Source of the DNA: Herbivorax alkaliphila
GTDB lineage: Bacteria > Bacillota > Clostridia > Acetivibrionales > Acetivibrionaceae
Reading direction: 5' to 3'
NCBI RefSeq assembly: GCF_030848475.1
Contig: NZ_JAVDDS010000003.1
Span: 62,001 to 126,000 of the forward strand
Length of the DNA stretch: 64,000 nucleotides
Shown: piece after piece, positions 46,105-54,226 of the stretch
Layout: each line of letters opens with the position of its first letter
How positions within the stretch are numbered: the first letter of the stretch is position 1
Notes under the pieces: generated by a model
Told to the model about the DNA's origin: nothing
The model's input: only the letters and a program-made list of their open reading frames with translations
Databases searched by the model: none
Translations under genes and position numbers: made by a program

Positions 46105-46722
46105 ATGAAAAGTATTGTGGATTTAAGTCACACAATTGAAAAGTCCATGCCTGTTTATCCAGGAGATAAAAACGTGGATATTTACTTTGATAAATGTTTA
46201 AAAGCTAATGGCTATAATGTATCTGTAGTATCAATGGGTATGCATTCAGGCACACACATTGATACTCCTCTTCATTTACTTGACAGTGATGATTTAATCA
46301 ATAGTTATAATTTAGATAGATTCTATGGAAAAGGTGTATTGCTTGATGTAAGAGGGCAAAAAATAATAAAAATGAACCACTCTTATTCAGAATCCATTGA
46401 AGAAAACTCCATTGTTTTACTGTATACAGGCTTTGACAAAAATTACGGAAAAGAAATTTATTATACAAAACACCCTGTAGTTGATTTTAAATTAGCTGAA
46501 TTTTTTATCCAAAAAAAAATTAAAATGCTGGGAATTGACATGCCTTCTCCTGATAAATATCCCTTTGAAATTCACAAAATGCTTTTTAAAAATAATATTT
46601 TGCTTCTTGAAAATATGACTAATTTAAATTCCCTTCTCCATATTAAAAATTTTGAAATCACAGCTTTGCCATTAAAAATCAAAGCTGAAGCATCCCCTGT
46701 AAGAGCAGTAGCAACATATTGA
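46105..46722 (+). CDS. Cyclase / kynurenine formamidase-like family protein (1)
   Basis: Metal-dependent hydrolases of this family (PF04199) act on formamides, cyclic amides or unknown substrates. The 205-aa product has the family opening VDLSHTIEKSMPVYPGD, the metal motif HSGTHIDTPLH and the ending ITALPLKIKAEASPVRAVA. It follows the four-TM protein by 3 nt. Its stop is followed at once by repeat B copy 3. A second family member is encoded at 56306-56920. Substrate unknown. Confidence 0.88.
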   Translation: MKSIVDLSHTIEKSMPVYPGDKNVDIYFDKCLKANGYNVSVVSMGMHSGTHIDTPLHLLDSDDLINSYNLDRFYGKGVLLDVRGQKIIKMNHSYSESIEENSIVLLYTGFDKNYGKEIYYTKHPVVDFKLAEFFIQKKIKMLGIDMPSPDKYPFEIHKMLFKNNILLLENMTNLNSLLHIKNFEITALPLKIKAEASPVRAVATY

Positions 46723-46796
46723 GTGAACTCGTTTAGCTAAAGCTAAACATCGAGGCTTCAGGTGGAGACTCAACTACACCTGAAGATTTATAAGAG
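46723..46796 (+). repeat. Repeat B (two-hairpin element), copy 3, full length
   Basis: Begins GTGAACTCGTTTAGCTAAAG and contains two hairpins: GTTTAGC-TAAA-GCTAAAC (46731-46748) and CTTCAGGTG / CACCTGAAG with a 12-nt loop (46756-46785). It starts on the base after the cyclase stop codon. Nearly the same 74 bp recur at 62948-63020. Confidence 0.9.
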
Positions 46797-46797
46797 A

Positions 46798-46825
46798 AAG
46801 ACAAGAGAACCGTCCCCCTGTCTTT
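46798..46825. repeat. Repeat A, copy 6
   Basis: AAAGACAAGAGAACC then GTCCCCCTGTCTTTT, directly abutting repeat B and eight bases from the convergent acetyltransferase stop. With its flanking T6 it can act as a terminator. Confidence 0.9.
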
Positions 46826-46832
46826 TTTGTCT

Positions 46833-47681
46833 TTAAATGTTTTTGTACCATATATTCATAGTTTCCAATCTTCCACTGATATTACTGTTTTGTATCAAAC
46901 GACCTCCATATTTAAAGCCAAACCTTTTATTAATTAAATTCATTCCAACAGACACAGCCCTAGAATAAGAAAATACCGTTTTAATATTTTTTTTCTTCAT
47001 AAAATCTATAAGATAAAAAAACTGACTTGTCAAAAGCCCTTTACCCCTGTATAGAGGCAAAGTTGAACAATCTGTCAATTCTGCTGCTTCAAATTCAGGT
47101 AAAACATCTGCAGAACAAGCACTTATTATTTCACCATCTTTTTCTATTACAGTAAAATACACATGATTGTTCATAGCTTCAATAATATAATCCGGGTCAT
47201 TCATAGGCGTTGGATAAGTCTTAAATACTTCAGTATATAACTTTGCCATTTGAAAAACATCAGTTTCTGCTGCCCTCCTCATAGTGTAGCCTTGAGGCAT
47301 AGATACATCCTGTATTGTTTTATTGTCACCGGCAACAATTTTTAATACATTTTGTTCTTCTAAAAGTGAAACATGAGTTTTTCTTTTAGGGTTACAAAAC
47401 AGTGAATATATATATGCAGTATCCCCATTAAAAAAACCTTTTATAAAGCCTTCTTTATGAAACTCATTTTGATCTATCAGTTTTCTTTCGTTTTTTTTAA
47501 CATACAATATAATTTTATCGCATTTTTTTTCTTTCGCCAATTCTTTTAATTCACTTACAAACCTAGCATTGTTATAATTAGATGGTAGTTGGTATACTTT
47601 CATCCTTTTGCTAATAGGTTCTATTTTGACTGTTTTTTGCCAATAGTCCATCTTAAAAGATTCTTCTTTTAGATCAAACAT
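46833..47681 (-). CDS. GNAT acetyltransferase, AblB (beta-lysine N-acetyltransferase)-like
   Basis: AblB makes N-acetyl-beta-lysine, a compatible solute. The 282-aa product has an N-terminal half (1-125) of the AblB kind (KCDKIILYVKKNERKLIDQN; EGFIKGFFNGDTAYIYSLFC) and a GNAT domain (130-275) with the acyl-CoA loop LPLYRGKGLLTSQFFYLIDF. The usual partner ablA (lysine 2,3-aminomutase) is absent; instead an unknown papain-like protein and an ATP-grasp ligase lie upstream on the same strand. It may acetylate beta-lysine made elsewhere, or the product of these neighbours. AAGGAGG lies 13 nt before the ATG. Confidence 0.78.
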   Translation of the reverse strand: MFDLKEESFKMDYWQKTVKIEPISKRMKVYQLPSNYNNARFVSELKELAKEKKCDKIILYVKKNERKLIDQNEFHKEGFIKGFFNGDTAYIYSLFCNPKRKTHVSLLEEQNVLKIVAGDNKTIQDVSMPQGYTMRRAAETDVFQMAKLYTEVFKTYPTPMNDPDYIIEAMNNHVYFTVIEKDGEIISACSADVLPEFEAAELTDCSTLPLYRGKGLLTSQFFYLIDFMKKKNIKTVFSYSRAVSVGMNLINKRFGFKYGGRLIQNSNISGRLETMNIWYKNI

Positions 47682-47844
47682 AAAAATACAGCATCCTCCT
47701 TGTGTACATATTTGCCTTTACTAAACTTTAAATTATTAGAAAGTTAATTTTTAGATACTAAATATATATATTAGGGCACTTAAAAAAATATTACACAAAA
47801 GCACTGTAAATTTTTATATAACCAGCTTTAATAATTAGTACGGT

Positions 47845-49833
47845 TTATGTCCATGTATATTTTTTACCCCAGCTCTCTTTTGCCAAAGACTCTGTTTTTT
47901 CAACAATTTCATCGTCCACTAATGAAACATCACCCTTTTCATATGGATTGTAATGAAAAGCATACAGCCTTGAAACAAATTGATGAAAAGGTAAAGAAGA
48001 CTCTCCTGGCTCTTCTCCATTTCCAATAACTTCTGGGGTAATGTTTTGCCCCCAATCCTGGGAACTGTCATTGTTAGGGTTATAAATATAAATTCTGTAT
48101 TCGCCCTTTTCATCTTGTGCAATTCGTTGAATGGATACTGCGTGAAATCCTAATAAATCTCCGAAAGAATTTGTTACAAAAATACCTACAGGATTTGGAT
48201 AAATCAATTTGTGCTCATAATTATACTCTGGGTGATGAGTTGCATAAAACAACTTAACAAATCCGGCATAATCTGCTATTACCCCTGTAAAGGCATCTAT
48301 AACACTCATAAATCCTTTAGAAACCCAATTGCCATAAAAGGCTGGATTAACCCACTTATGAGCATCATCTCCTCTGAATTTTGATAATTTAACCAATTCA
48401 TAATACAAACGGTCAAGATGGGGAACAAGTGCAAGAGAAACAGGATCTAATTCTTCATGTAAATCCTTTACAAGCCCTTTACCTAAATGTTTAGAATGTA
48501 TCTGCGTACCTTCAAACACAATATCAACATCCCCATCCCTAGCTGCTCTGGCAATCAGCTCTAACAAAAAACCCGGGGAATGAGTTGACCAGAGGCTTAT
48601 TCCTCGTGCTGTCTGACATGTTGGATTAAGTCCCTGCCCAACACCTAAAGGTTGACCCAACACACTTATAGTACCTGCGACTAAAATATCATTTGCCGTT
48701 ACACCAGCACTTTTTTCAATAGAACTCAAAAGAACCTTCCGTGTCTCAGGCTGTATATCCAGTTCAACTAACCTGTGTAATCCAGGAATTACAGGCATTG
48801 AAGATAAAACCCCCCTTTCCAGCATAAGAGTCAAACCATAAACAGCTTGTCTTGTAGGTGGATGAATAGCTGCATTAATCAAATTGTGAACTGTTTCATA
48901 ATACTGCTCTAGTTCAGCTTTTCCTTTGTTATTAAGCCCTAACACTGCAACCATAAGTTCATGATTTTTAGTGTCGTATCTGTTTAAATATTTTACCAGC
49001 ACAGCATGTTGTGGACATACAAGCCCTGTATCTCTCATATATTTTGCAAAAATTTCTGCCTCTTTTTTTAATTCTTCATGTTCTAAACCTTTTATTGATT
49101 TGCCATACTCTGACGGCTTTAAATTTTCTTTACTCTTAGGTGTAGGACCTGAAATAGCATTATAATAAAATTCAATTTGCTCTCGCTCCTCTGGATTTAT
49201 ATCTGTATTTAATAACTCTTTAGCTACCCTGATAAAACCTACAACTCTATTAACCATAATTGTCCTTTGAGCAATCAACCTGTCAATTTCTTTAATTAAT
49301 ACTCCTGAAATTCCTTTGAGTGAAAGTTTTTCGACTAAAAAATCAAATAACTTTTTTGCTCTCTCTTTTTGTTTTTCTTTTCCATCTATACGAGAAGCCT
49401 CCGTCTGTTCTGGAAATAAGATGTCAAGATTTAATGCTATAACTTCATTTAAATAGCCCTTTGCCTGATCTTTAGTTACATCAGATTTTTCAAGCTTCCC
49501 CTCTGCTATAGCAAGCATACGCAATTCACTTAAAATCTCAACAGTTGATGTTGCATCCTCCATCATTAAAGAGCCTTTTACCAGTTTAGGCTGTAGTTTA
49601 GCCGCATGTTCCCATGGTCCATCTTGAAAAACACCAACTTCTTCAAATCTATCAGCGTATTCATATAATTTTTTTATTCCCTCTTCTTCATTTATTAAAT
49701 TTTTTGCTTCTTGCAATACTTCTGACTGATACATGCTCTTAGCATAAGAAAAAGCAGATTCTAGCAAATTGAGCGCCTCTTCAAATTTTGTTTTTTTTTC
49801 AGTTTTAGTGGTTTCATCAACAACTAAAGGCAT
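47845..49833 (-). CDS. Unrecognised 662-aa protein with a papain-like C-terminal domain
   Basis: I know no named family for the whole protein. The first 300 residues are helical and charged. The C-terminal half shows Cys, His and Asn in the order of a papain-like peptidase or acyltransferase: GLNPTCQTARGISLW (near 415), DLLGFHAVSI (near 565) and YRIYIYNPNND (near 585). No signal peptide is seen. The ATG follows GAGGAG at 8 nt. The ATP-grasp gene lies 38 bp upstream and a GNAT gene 160 bp downstream, so the protein may cleave, ligate or transfer a peptide or amino acid made by the ligase. The catalytic triad is read by eye and unproven. Confidence 0.65.
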   Translation of the reverse strand: MPLVVDETTKTEKKTKFEEALNLLESAFSYAKSMYQSEVLQEAKNLINEEEGIKKLYEYADRFEEVGVFQDGPWEHAAKLQPKLVKGSLMMEDATSTVEILSELRMLAIAEGKLEKSDVTKDQAKGYLNEVIALNLDILFPEQTEASRIDGKEKQKERAKKLFDFLVEKLSLKGISGVLIKEIDRLIAQRTIMVNRVVGFIRVAKELLNTDINPEEREQIEFYYNAISGPTPKSKENLKPSEYGKSIKGLEHEELKKEAEIFAKYMRDTGLVCPQHAVLVKYLNRYDTKNHELMVAVLGLNNKGKAELEQYYETVHNLINAAIHPPTRQAVYGLTLMLERGVLSSMPVIPGLHRLVELDIQPETRKVLLSSIEKSAGVTANDILVAGTISVLGQPLGVGQGLNPTCQTARGISLWSTHSPGFLLELIARAARDGDVDIVFEGTQIHSKHLGKGLVKDLHEELDPVSLALVPHLDRLYYELVKLSKFRGDDAHKWVNPAFYGNWVSKGFMSVIDAFTGVIADYAGFVKLFYATHHPEYNYEHKLIYPNPVGIFVTNSFGDLLGFHAVSIQRIAQDEKGEYRIYIYNPNNDSSQDWGQNITPEVIGNGEEPGESSLPFHQFVSRLYAFHYNPYEKGDVSLVDDEIVEKTESLAKESWGKKYTWT

Positions 49834-49871
49834 AAAATTTTCTCCTCTCTTTTATAAAAATTTTCCCTTTC

Positions 49872-51119
49872 TTATACATAAAAATTGTGATCTACATATC
49901 GCATAAGAGGTTGTTTTATTTCTTCACTTGCCTGTCCATGAAAAAATATTGTTCCATAATGTCCACCAAACCCTTCACATTCGTGGACTGGAACTTTTCC
50001 TATAGATGGTTTTAATAAATCCTGTTTTTCAAAACAAGGGTGATCCTCCAGTTCTTTAGGGATGTTTATGTCTTTGATATATTTCACACGGGGATATACC
50101 AAAAAGCTCCCTGCATGCCCATTATGATTTTTTTCATCTGGAAATATCTTTCGTATTTCTTCTTCCGATTCATTAGGATTATTGCACATAATAAATGCCT
50201 CAAAGGGATTAAAATTGTATGTCCTTTGTATCAAATCAAAAATATGACCTCCTGGTACACGGTAAGCAACTTCTCCAAAAGAAATCTTACCATCTTTATT
50301 TATAAAAAACTCAGGGTGAACAAATCCATAATCAACTTCAAATTCATCTATAAGCTGCTGAACAACTTTCCGAATATCCTCCCTGTAATTTTCAAGCCAT
50401 GGAGACGGAGGAACAATCATAGAATATCCAAGTCTTACATACTCTGTGATGTTCATAAAAATTATTTTTCTATTAAATACAAAAACTTCACATGAAAATT
50501 CTGAACCATCTAAATGGCTCTCTATCAAACATGGAAAATTATCTTTCCCCATTTCCACATCAACATCTTCAACTCTGTTAAATAATTTATGACCAGAAGC
50601 ACCTGCTCTATTAAAAGGTTTAACATGAACAGGGTAATACTCAGTGGTATGGGTTTTTAAGTAAACATCTTTTATCTTTTGTATAAAATCCTTAACATGA
50701 TCTTTTGTTGTCGCCTCTTCAAAAATCCCTACTCTCAAGCCACCTAATAACGCTCTTCTTTTCATTCTTGCCTTATCTCTAAAAAGAAGAGAATGATAAA
50801 AGTAATAAGGATTGTCATTTATACGTGCTCTTAAAGCTCCTGTCCATTCAACAGTTTCTTCAAATACCGGAACGACAGCTTGTACATTTCTGTCTTTAAG
50901 TTTTTTATACAATTGCTCAGATCGAGTATACACTTCATTATATGAGGGATTTTTCCCATAGTCCCAAGCAAGAAATGGAATATTATGTTTTTTTGCATAG
51001 CTTTCATAATCAGAAAAACTTACAACTATAAAAGGCTTTCCTAATTTATCTGCTGCTTCTATTGTTTGTAAGCTCCATCCTAAAAGCACAATGGGACTTT
51101 CTGTAGTTTTTGCACTCAA
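49872..51119 (-). CDS. ATP-grasp ligase of unknown substrate
   Basis: ATP-grasp enzymes form amide bonds through acyl-phosphates. The 415-aa product has a nucleotide-binding-like N-terminal part (IVLLGWSLQTIEAADKLGKP), the lid/ATP region (YYPVHVKPFNRAGASGHKLF, about 180-200; PCLIESHLDGSEFSCEVFVF) and the metal-binding core (GFVHPEFFINKDGKISFGEV). TTG 51119 (MSAKTTESPIVL) is chosen because TTGGAGG lies 8 nt upstream; upstream codons are not protein-like. It precedes the papain-like gene by 38 bp. Substrate unknown; no peptide precursor gene is visible. Confidence 0.82.
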   Translation of the reverse strand: MSAKTTESPIVLLGWSLQTIEAADKLGKPFIVVSFSDYESYAKKHNIPFLAWDYGKNPSYNEVYTRSEQLYKKLKDRNVQAVVPVFEETVEWTGALRARINDNPYYFYHSLLFRDKARMKRRALLGGLRVGIFEEATTKDHVKDFIQKIKDVYLKTHTTEYYPVHVKPFNRAGASGHKLFNRVEDVDVEMGKDNFPCLIESHLDGSEFSCEVFVFNRKIIFMNITEYVRLGYSMIVPPSPWLENYREDIRKVVQQLIDEFEVDYGFVHPEFFINKDGKISFGEVAYRVPGGHIFDLIQRTYNFNPFEAFIMCNNPNESEEEIRKIFPDEKNHNGHAGSFLVYPRVKYIKDINIPKELEDHPCFEKQDLLKPSIGKVPVHECEGFGGHYGTIFFHGQASEEIKQPLMRYVDHNFYV

Positions 51120-51233
51120 TTCAAATTCCTCCAAACTATTAATTAATATAAGTAACACATTGATAGCTTCTCCAATCAATAAATATTTATAACAATAGAT
51201 TGTTTAGTTCTTGTATTTTAATTTCAAAATTAA

Positions 51234-51278
51234 AAAAAGTGTTGCTCCCACTTTATACGTGGTTATGCAACACTTTTT
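51234..51278. terminator. Bidirectional terminator
   Basis: AAAAAGTGTTGC / GCAACACTTTTT with an inner CCAC/GTGG helix, between the small membrane protein gene and the ATP-grasp gene. On the minus strand it ends the 51307 gene. Confidence 0.85.
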
Positions 51279-51306
51279 GTTAAATTCTTTTGTTTTAAGA
51301 TAATTT

Positions 51307-51795
51307 TCAATGCTTTCCAGGCAAAAATGATATGTCTACCCAATATTTATCATAACCAGATGACTCCAAAATTACTTTTACTTCTTTTATTCCTTTAGAT
51401 GCAATATAAGAAGATGGATCATAAAAAATATCCTCACTATAAAAGGTATGTACTTTTCCATCAGCTGGGCTTCTCCATCTAGCAGTAATTCTATAATTTT
51501 TTAAATGAATACGGTTTTCTTGATCCCATCGACTTATATCGACTATCTGAGCAGTAACTTCTCTTTGATAAAAAAAATTTTTTTCATTAAGTCCAGCATC
51601 ACTTTTCTTTAACCTTTTCATAAAAAAGGCTATCCCTAAAAACACTCCTCCAGTCACAATATAACTAAACGGAAAATAAGCAGATTTAAAATCACCAGTA
51701 GCTTTTATGCTAAGAAAATATAACAATAAACCACCTATAAAATAGTATATTCCAATTATGGTTAAAATTACTTTAACAACTTTTATTCCTTTCAT
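51307..51795 (-). CDS. Membrane protein of unknown function (162 aa)
   Basis: The product has two membrane segments (VVKVILTIIGIYYFIGGLLL, about 5-25; YIVTGGVFLGIAFFMKRL, about 45-62) and a soluble domain (75-162) with a beta-rich pattern (REVTAQIVDISRWDQENRIH, then YRITARWRSPADGKVHTFYS) resembling DUF3592-type proteins. It is single and has its own terminator. Function unknown. Confidence 0.7.
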   Translation of the reverse strand: MKGIKVVKVILTIIGIYYFIGGLLLYFLSIKATGDFKSAYFPFSYIVTGGVFLGIAFFMKRLKKSDAGLNEKNFFYQREVTAQIVDISRWDQENRIHLKNYRITARWRSPADGKVHTFYSEDIFYDPSSYIASKGIKEVKVILESSGYDKYWVDISFLPGKH

Positions 51796-52317
51796 TCTGT
51801 ATACTTTCCTCTCTCACAAAATTTTTAAATTTCTTTGATATATATAGTTATAGATTAAATTAAGTAAAAATATTAGAATTATCAGAACTTTATATACTCA
51901 CATCTATTTTGCACATTTATCCAAAAAACTTATCTTATTCATGTATAAACTATTTGAACTCTTCTTTCTAAGATACGAACTAATTTAAATTTTATTATAC
52001 AATTTTTGAAAGTAAATGTCAATCTTGAATCTAGAGCAAGGGTGCATAAATTAAAGGTTAAGAACAATCTTCCAGAAACTAAAGTTCCGCAATGTTTCCT
52101 TCATATTTTCATATTATTCTAAGATTCCACCTGAAGCATCGATGTTTAGCTTTAGCTAAACGAGTTCATACATATTTATCGATTAAATTAAATGTAAGCA
52201 TTAGTACTTTTATCTAAAGATAAAAATTTATCCTTTAAAAGAATGTTTACTCACTTATTTTCCGGGTATATATCAGTATGTAAATAAAGTACTCAATCTT
52301 TGAAAGGAGCTGTCAAA
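51796..52317. other. 522-bp intergenic region, repeat B copy 4
   Basis: Between divergent genes. Repeat B (minus orientation, short form) lies at 52114-52170, not at a gene end, unlike most copies. The remainder is AT-rich. The superoxide reductase promoter must lie near 52220-52290, but I could not choose one with confidence. No gene is supported. Confidence 0.7.
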
Positions 52318-52695
52318 ATGAAATCTGAAGTAGCATTTTTTAGATGTGAGATTTGTGGGAATATTGTAGAACTTATAAAAAACGGTGGAGGAGAACTTGT
52401 CTGTTGTAATCAGCCAATGATAAAACTTGAAGCAAATACTACCGACGCTGCAACTGAAAAGCATGTTCCTGTTGCCGAAAAAAAAGATGGAAAAGTTCAT
52501 GTTCAAATCGGTTCAGTAGCCCATCCAATGACTGAAAAACACTATATTGAATGGATTGCTGTTGCATCAGATAATGGAATTAAAAGAATATCTCTTTTTC
52601 CTGAAGATGATCCAAAAGCAGTTTTCTGTGCAAAAGAAAATGTAGATGTTTATGCATACTGCAACCTTCATGGTTTATGGAAATCCAGTGTGTAG
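52318..52695 (+). CDS. dfx: Desulfoferrodoxin (superoxide reductase, 2Fe-SOR)
   Basis: Reduces superoxide to hydrogen peroxide without making oxygen, a protection typical of anaerobes. The 125-aa product has the rubredoxin-like N-terminal iron site (FFRCEICGN and LVCCNQPM) and the catalytic site II with His residues (EKHVPV; SVAHPMTEKHYIEWI) and YAYCNLHGLW. ATG 52318 follows AAAGGAG at good spacing. A strong terminator follows. It stands alone. Confidence 0.96.
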   Translation: MKSEVAFFRCEICGNIVELIKNGGGELVCCNQPMIKLEANTTDAATEKHVPVAEKKDGKVHVQIGSVAHPMTEKHYIEWIAVASDNGIKRISLFPEDDPKAVFCAKENVDVYAYCNLHGLWKSSV

Positions 52696-52719
52696 AAATT
52701 TTGTCTAAAAGACTGAATT

Positions 52720-52755
52720 AGGTGCTGGTAGGAAGTTAACTTTCTATCAGCACCT
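52720..52755 (+). terminator. Terminator of the superoxide reductase gene
   Basis: AGGTGCTGGTAGGAAGTT pairs along its full length (three G-U pairs) with AACTTTCTATCAGCACCT, followed by T-rich sequence. Confidence 0.85.
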
Positions 52756-52799
52756 TTATTTTATTCTCTAAAACATGTATTTTCATTTTAATATATGTT

Positions 52800-53942
52800 T
52801 TAACCTAATTCAGTGATTATGCCCAAAATATATCTTTTCAACAAAGCTGCATCTGTTGAATCTATTGAACCATCGTTATTTAAGTCTGCAACCATTAAAG
52901 GGTCTTCATCAACTGATAATTCAGTAATTTCACTCAAAATATATTTAGTTAGCAAAGTATAATCTATAGAATCAATTATACCATCACCATTTAAATTTCC
53001 TTTTAATATCGCAGTTTCTTTTTCAACAACCCAAACCTCATATTCTGTTTGATCTACTATAAAGTCTAGTTCTGATTTATGAACTGCATTTGGTGTATCT
53101 GAATTATTAACAGGATTGCCCTCTAAATCCAAATGTCTTAGGTTTATCAGCCCACTTAACGCAGATATATCACTAATGTTATTTTGCATAAAATTTATCC
53201 GTTCTAAATTAGTTAATTGGCTAAGAGCAGCTATATCGGTTATTTCATTATTTCTTATTGCCAACCACTCCAAGTTTTCTTTTAATTCACTAAGAAAAGT
53301 TAAATCATTGATTTCATTATAGCATAAATCTAAGGATCTCAAATTTGTTAAGCTGCTTAAGTCTTTTATATCTCTGATTTGATTTGAAGATAAAAATAAA
53401 GATATTAAATTTGTTAAGTTATCAAATGATGGTACTTCACTGATTTTATTGTGATTTAAATGCAACCATGTTAAATTGGTCAAATGATTAAGAGCTGTTA
53501 TATCACTTATTTCATTGTCTGACATACACAAAATATTCAATTCAGTTAAGTTGCTAATGGCTTTTATTTCACTTATTTCATTTCCACATAAATATAAAGT
53601 CCTTAAATTTGTTAAGCTTTCAATATTTGTTATGTCACTTATTCTATTATCACTTAAATTTAAACGGATTAAGTTTTTAAAGTTTTCAAGTCCTGTTATG
53701 TCACTTATTTCATTACTATCTAAATCTAAATCTATAATTTCTTCTACATCACTAAATAAAATACTTCCTTCTGGTTTATTAATCTCTTCCCGAATAGCCC
53801 TTTCTAAATTTTCGCACCTAAATTCTATTCCATCATCTTCATTATCAGCAAACACTTCTCCCGATGTAATAAGCATTGTACATAAAAAAAATAATACCCC
53901 TGCAATTAAAATCTTTTTCTTTAAGTAAACTCTCTTAAACAT
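52800..53942 (-). CDS. Secreted leucine-rich-repeat protein with C-terminal type I dockerin
   Basis: The 380-aa product has a signal peptide (about 1-32, ILIAGVLFFLCTMLITSGEV), about ten SDS22/internalin-type 22-residue leucine-rich repeats (about 60-285; unit like LNLSDNRISDITNIESLTNL), and a dockerin (about 315-380) with two loops NLNGDGIIDSID and DLNNDGSIDSTD followed by LLxKYIL helices. It should be displayed on the cellulosome as a binding rather than catalytic component; LRRs usually bind proteins. The partner is unknown. It is transcribed alone. Confidence 0.92.
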   Translation of the reverse strand: MFKRVYLKKKILIAGVLFFLCTMLITSGEVFADNEDDGIEFRCENLERAIREEINKPEGSILFSDVEEIIDLDLDSNEISDITGLENFKNLIRLNLSDNRISDITNIESLTNLRTLYLCGNEISEIKAISNLTELNILCMSDNEISDITALNHLTNLTWLHLNHNKISEVPSFDNLTNLISLFLSSNQIRDIKDLSSLTNLRSLDLCYNEINDLTFLSELKENLEWLAIRNNEITDIAALSQLTNLERINFMQNNISDISALSGLINLRHLDLEGNPVNNSDTPNAVHKSELDFIVDQTEYEVWVVEKETAILKGNLNGDGIIDSIDYTLLTKYILSEITELSVDEDPLMVADLNNDGSIDSTDAALLKRYILGIITELG

Positions 53943-54092
53943 ATTATACTTCTCCTTTAAGTTAAATTATTTAAAATTTGCAAATATATGTATTTCCTAA
54001 AGAGAGATTCTTCACATAAATACCTATTAAAACTCTCTTAAGCATCTTATAAAATTTGCATTTTATACATTTTATCATGTTTTTTATAAAAA

Positions 54093-54114
54093 AACAGTGA
54101 CTTAAGTCACTGTT
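54093..54114 (-). terminator. Terminator downstream of tkt
   Basis: Perfect palindrome AACAGTGACTTAAGTCACTGTT followed on the minus strand by T7, 113 nt past the transketolase stop; repeat B copy 5 lies between. Confidence 0.8.
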
Positions 54115-54140
54115 CTCATAAGATTATTTTAAAAACTCTA

Positions 54141-54202
54141 TCTCATTCTAACACTCCACCTAAAGCTCCAATGTTTAGTTTTAGCTGTACGACGAGTTCA
54201 GT
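54141..54202 (-). repeat. Repeat B, copy 5 (diverged, short form)
   Basis: Minus strand: TGAACTCGTCGTACAGCTAA, then AACTAAACATTGGAGCTTTA and GGTGGAGTGTTAGAATGAG. It lies 25 bp downstream of the tkt stop codon. Confidence 0.75.
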
Positions 54203-54226
54203 AAGTACAGTAACTTTTTGAAATTG

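Noticed and set aside
46833-47681. A complete N-acetyl-beta-lysine (ablAB) operon.
   Set aside because: No lysine 2,3-aminomutase gene is adjacent; only the acetyltransferase resembles the pathway.
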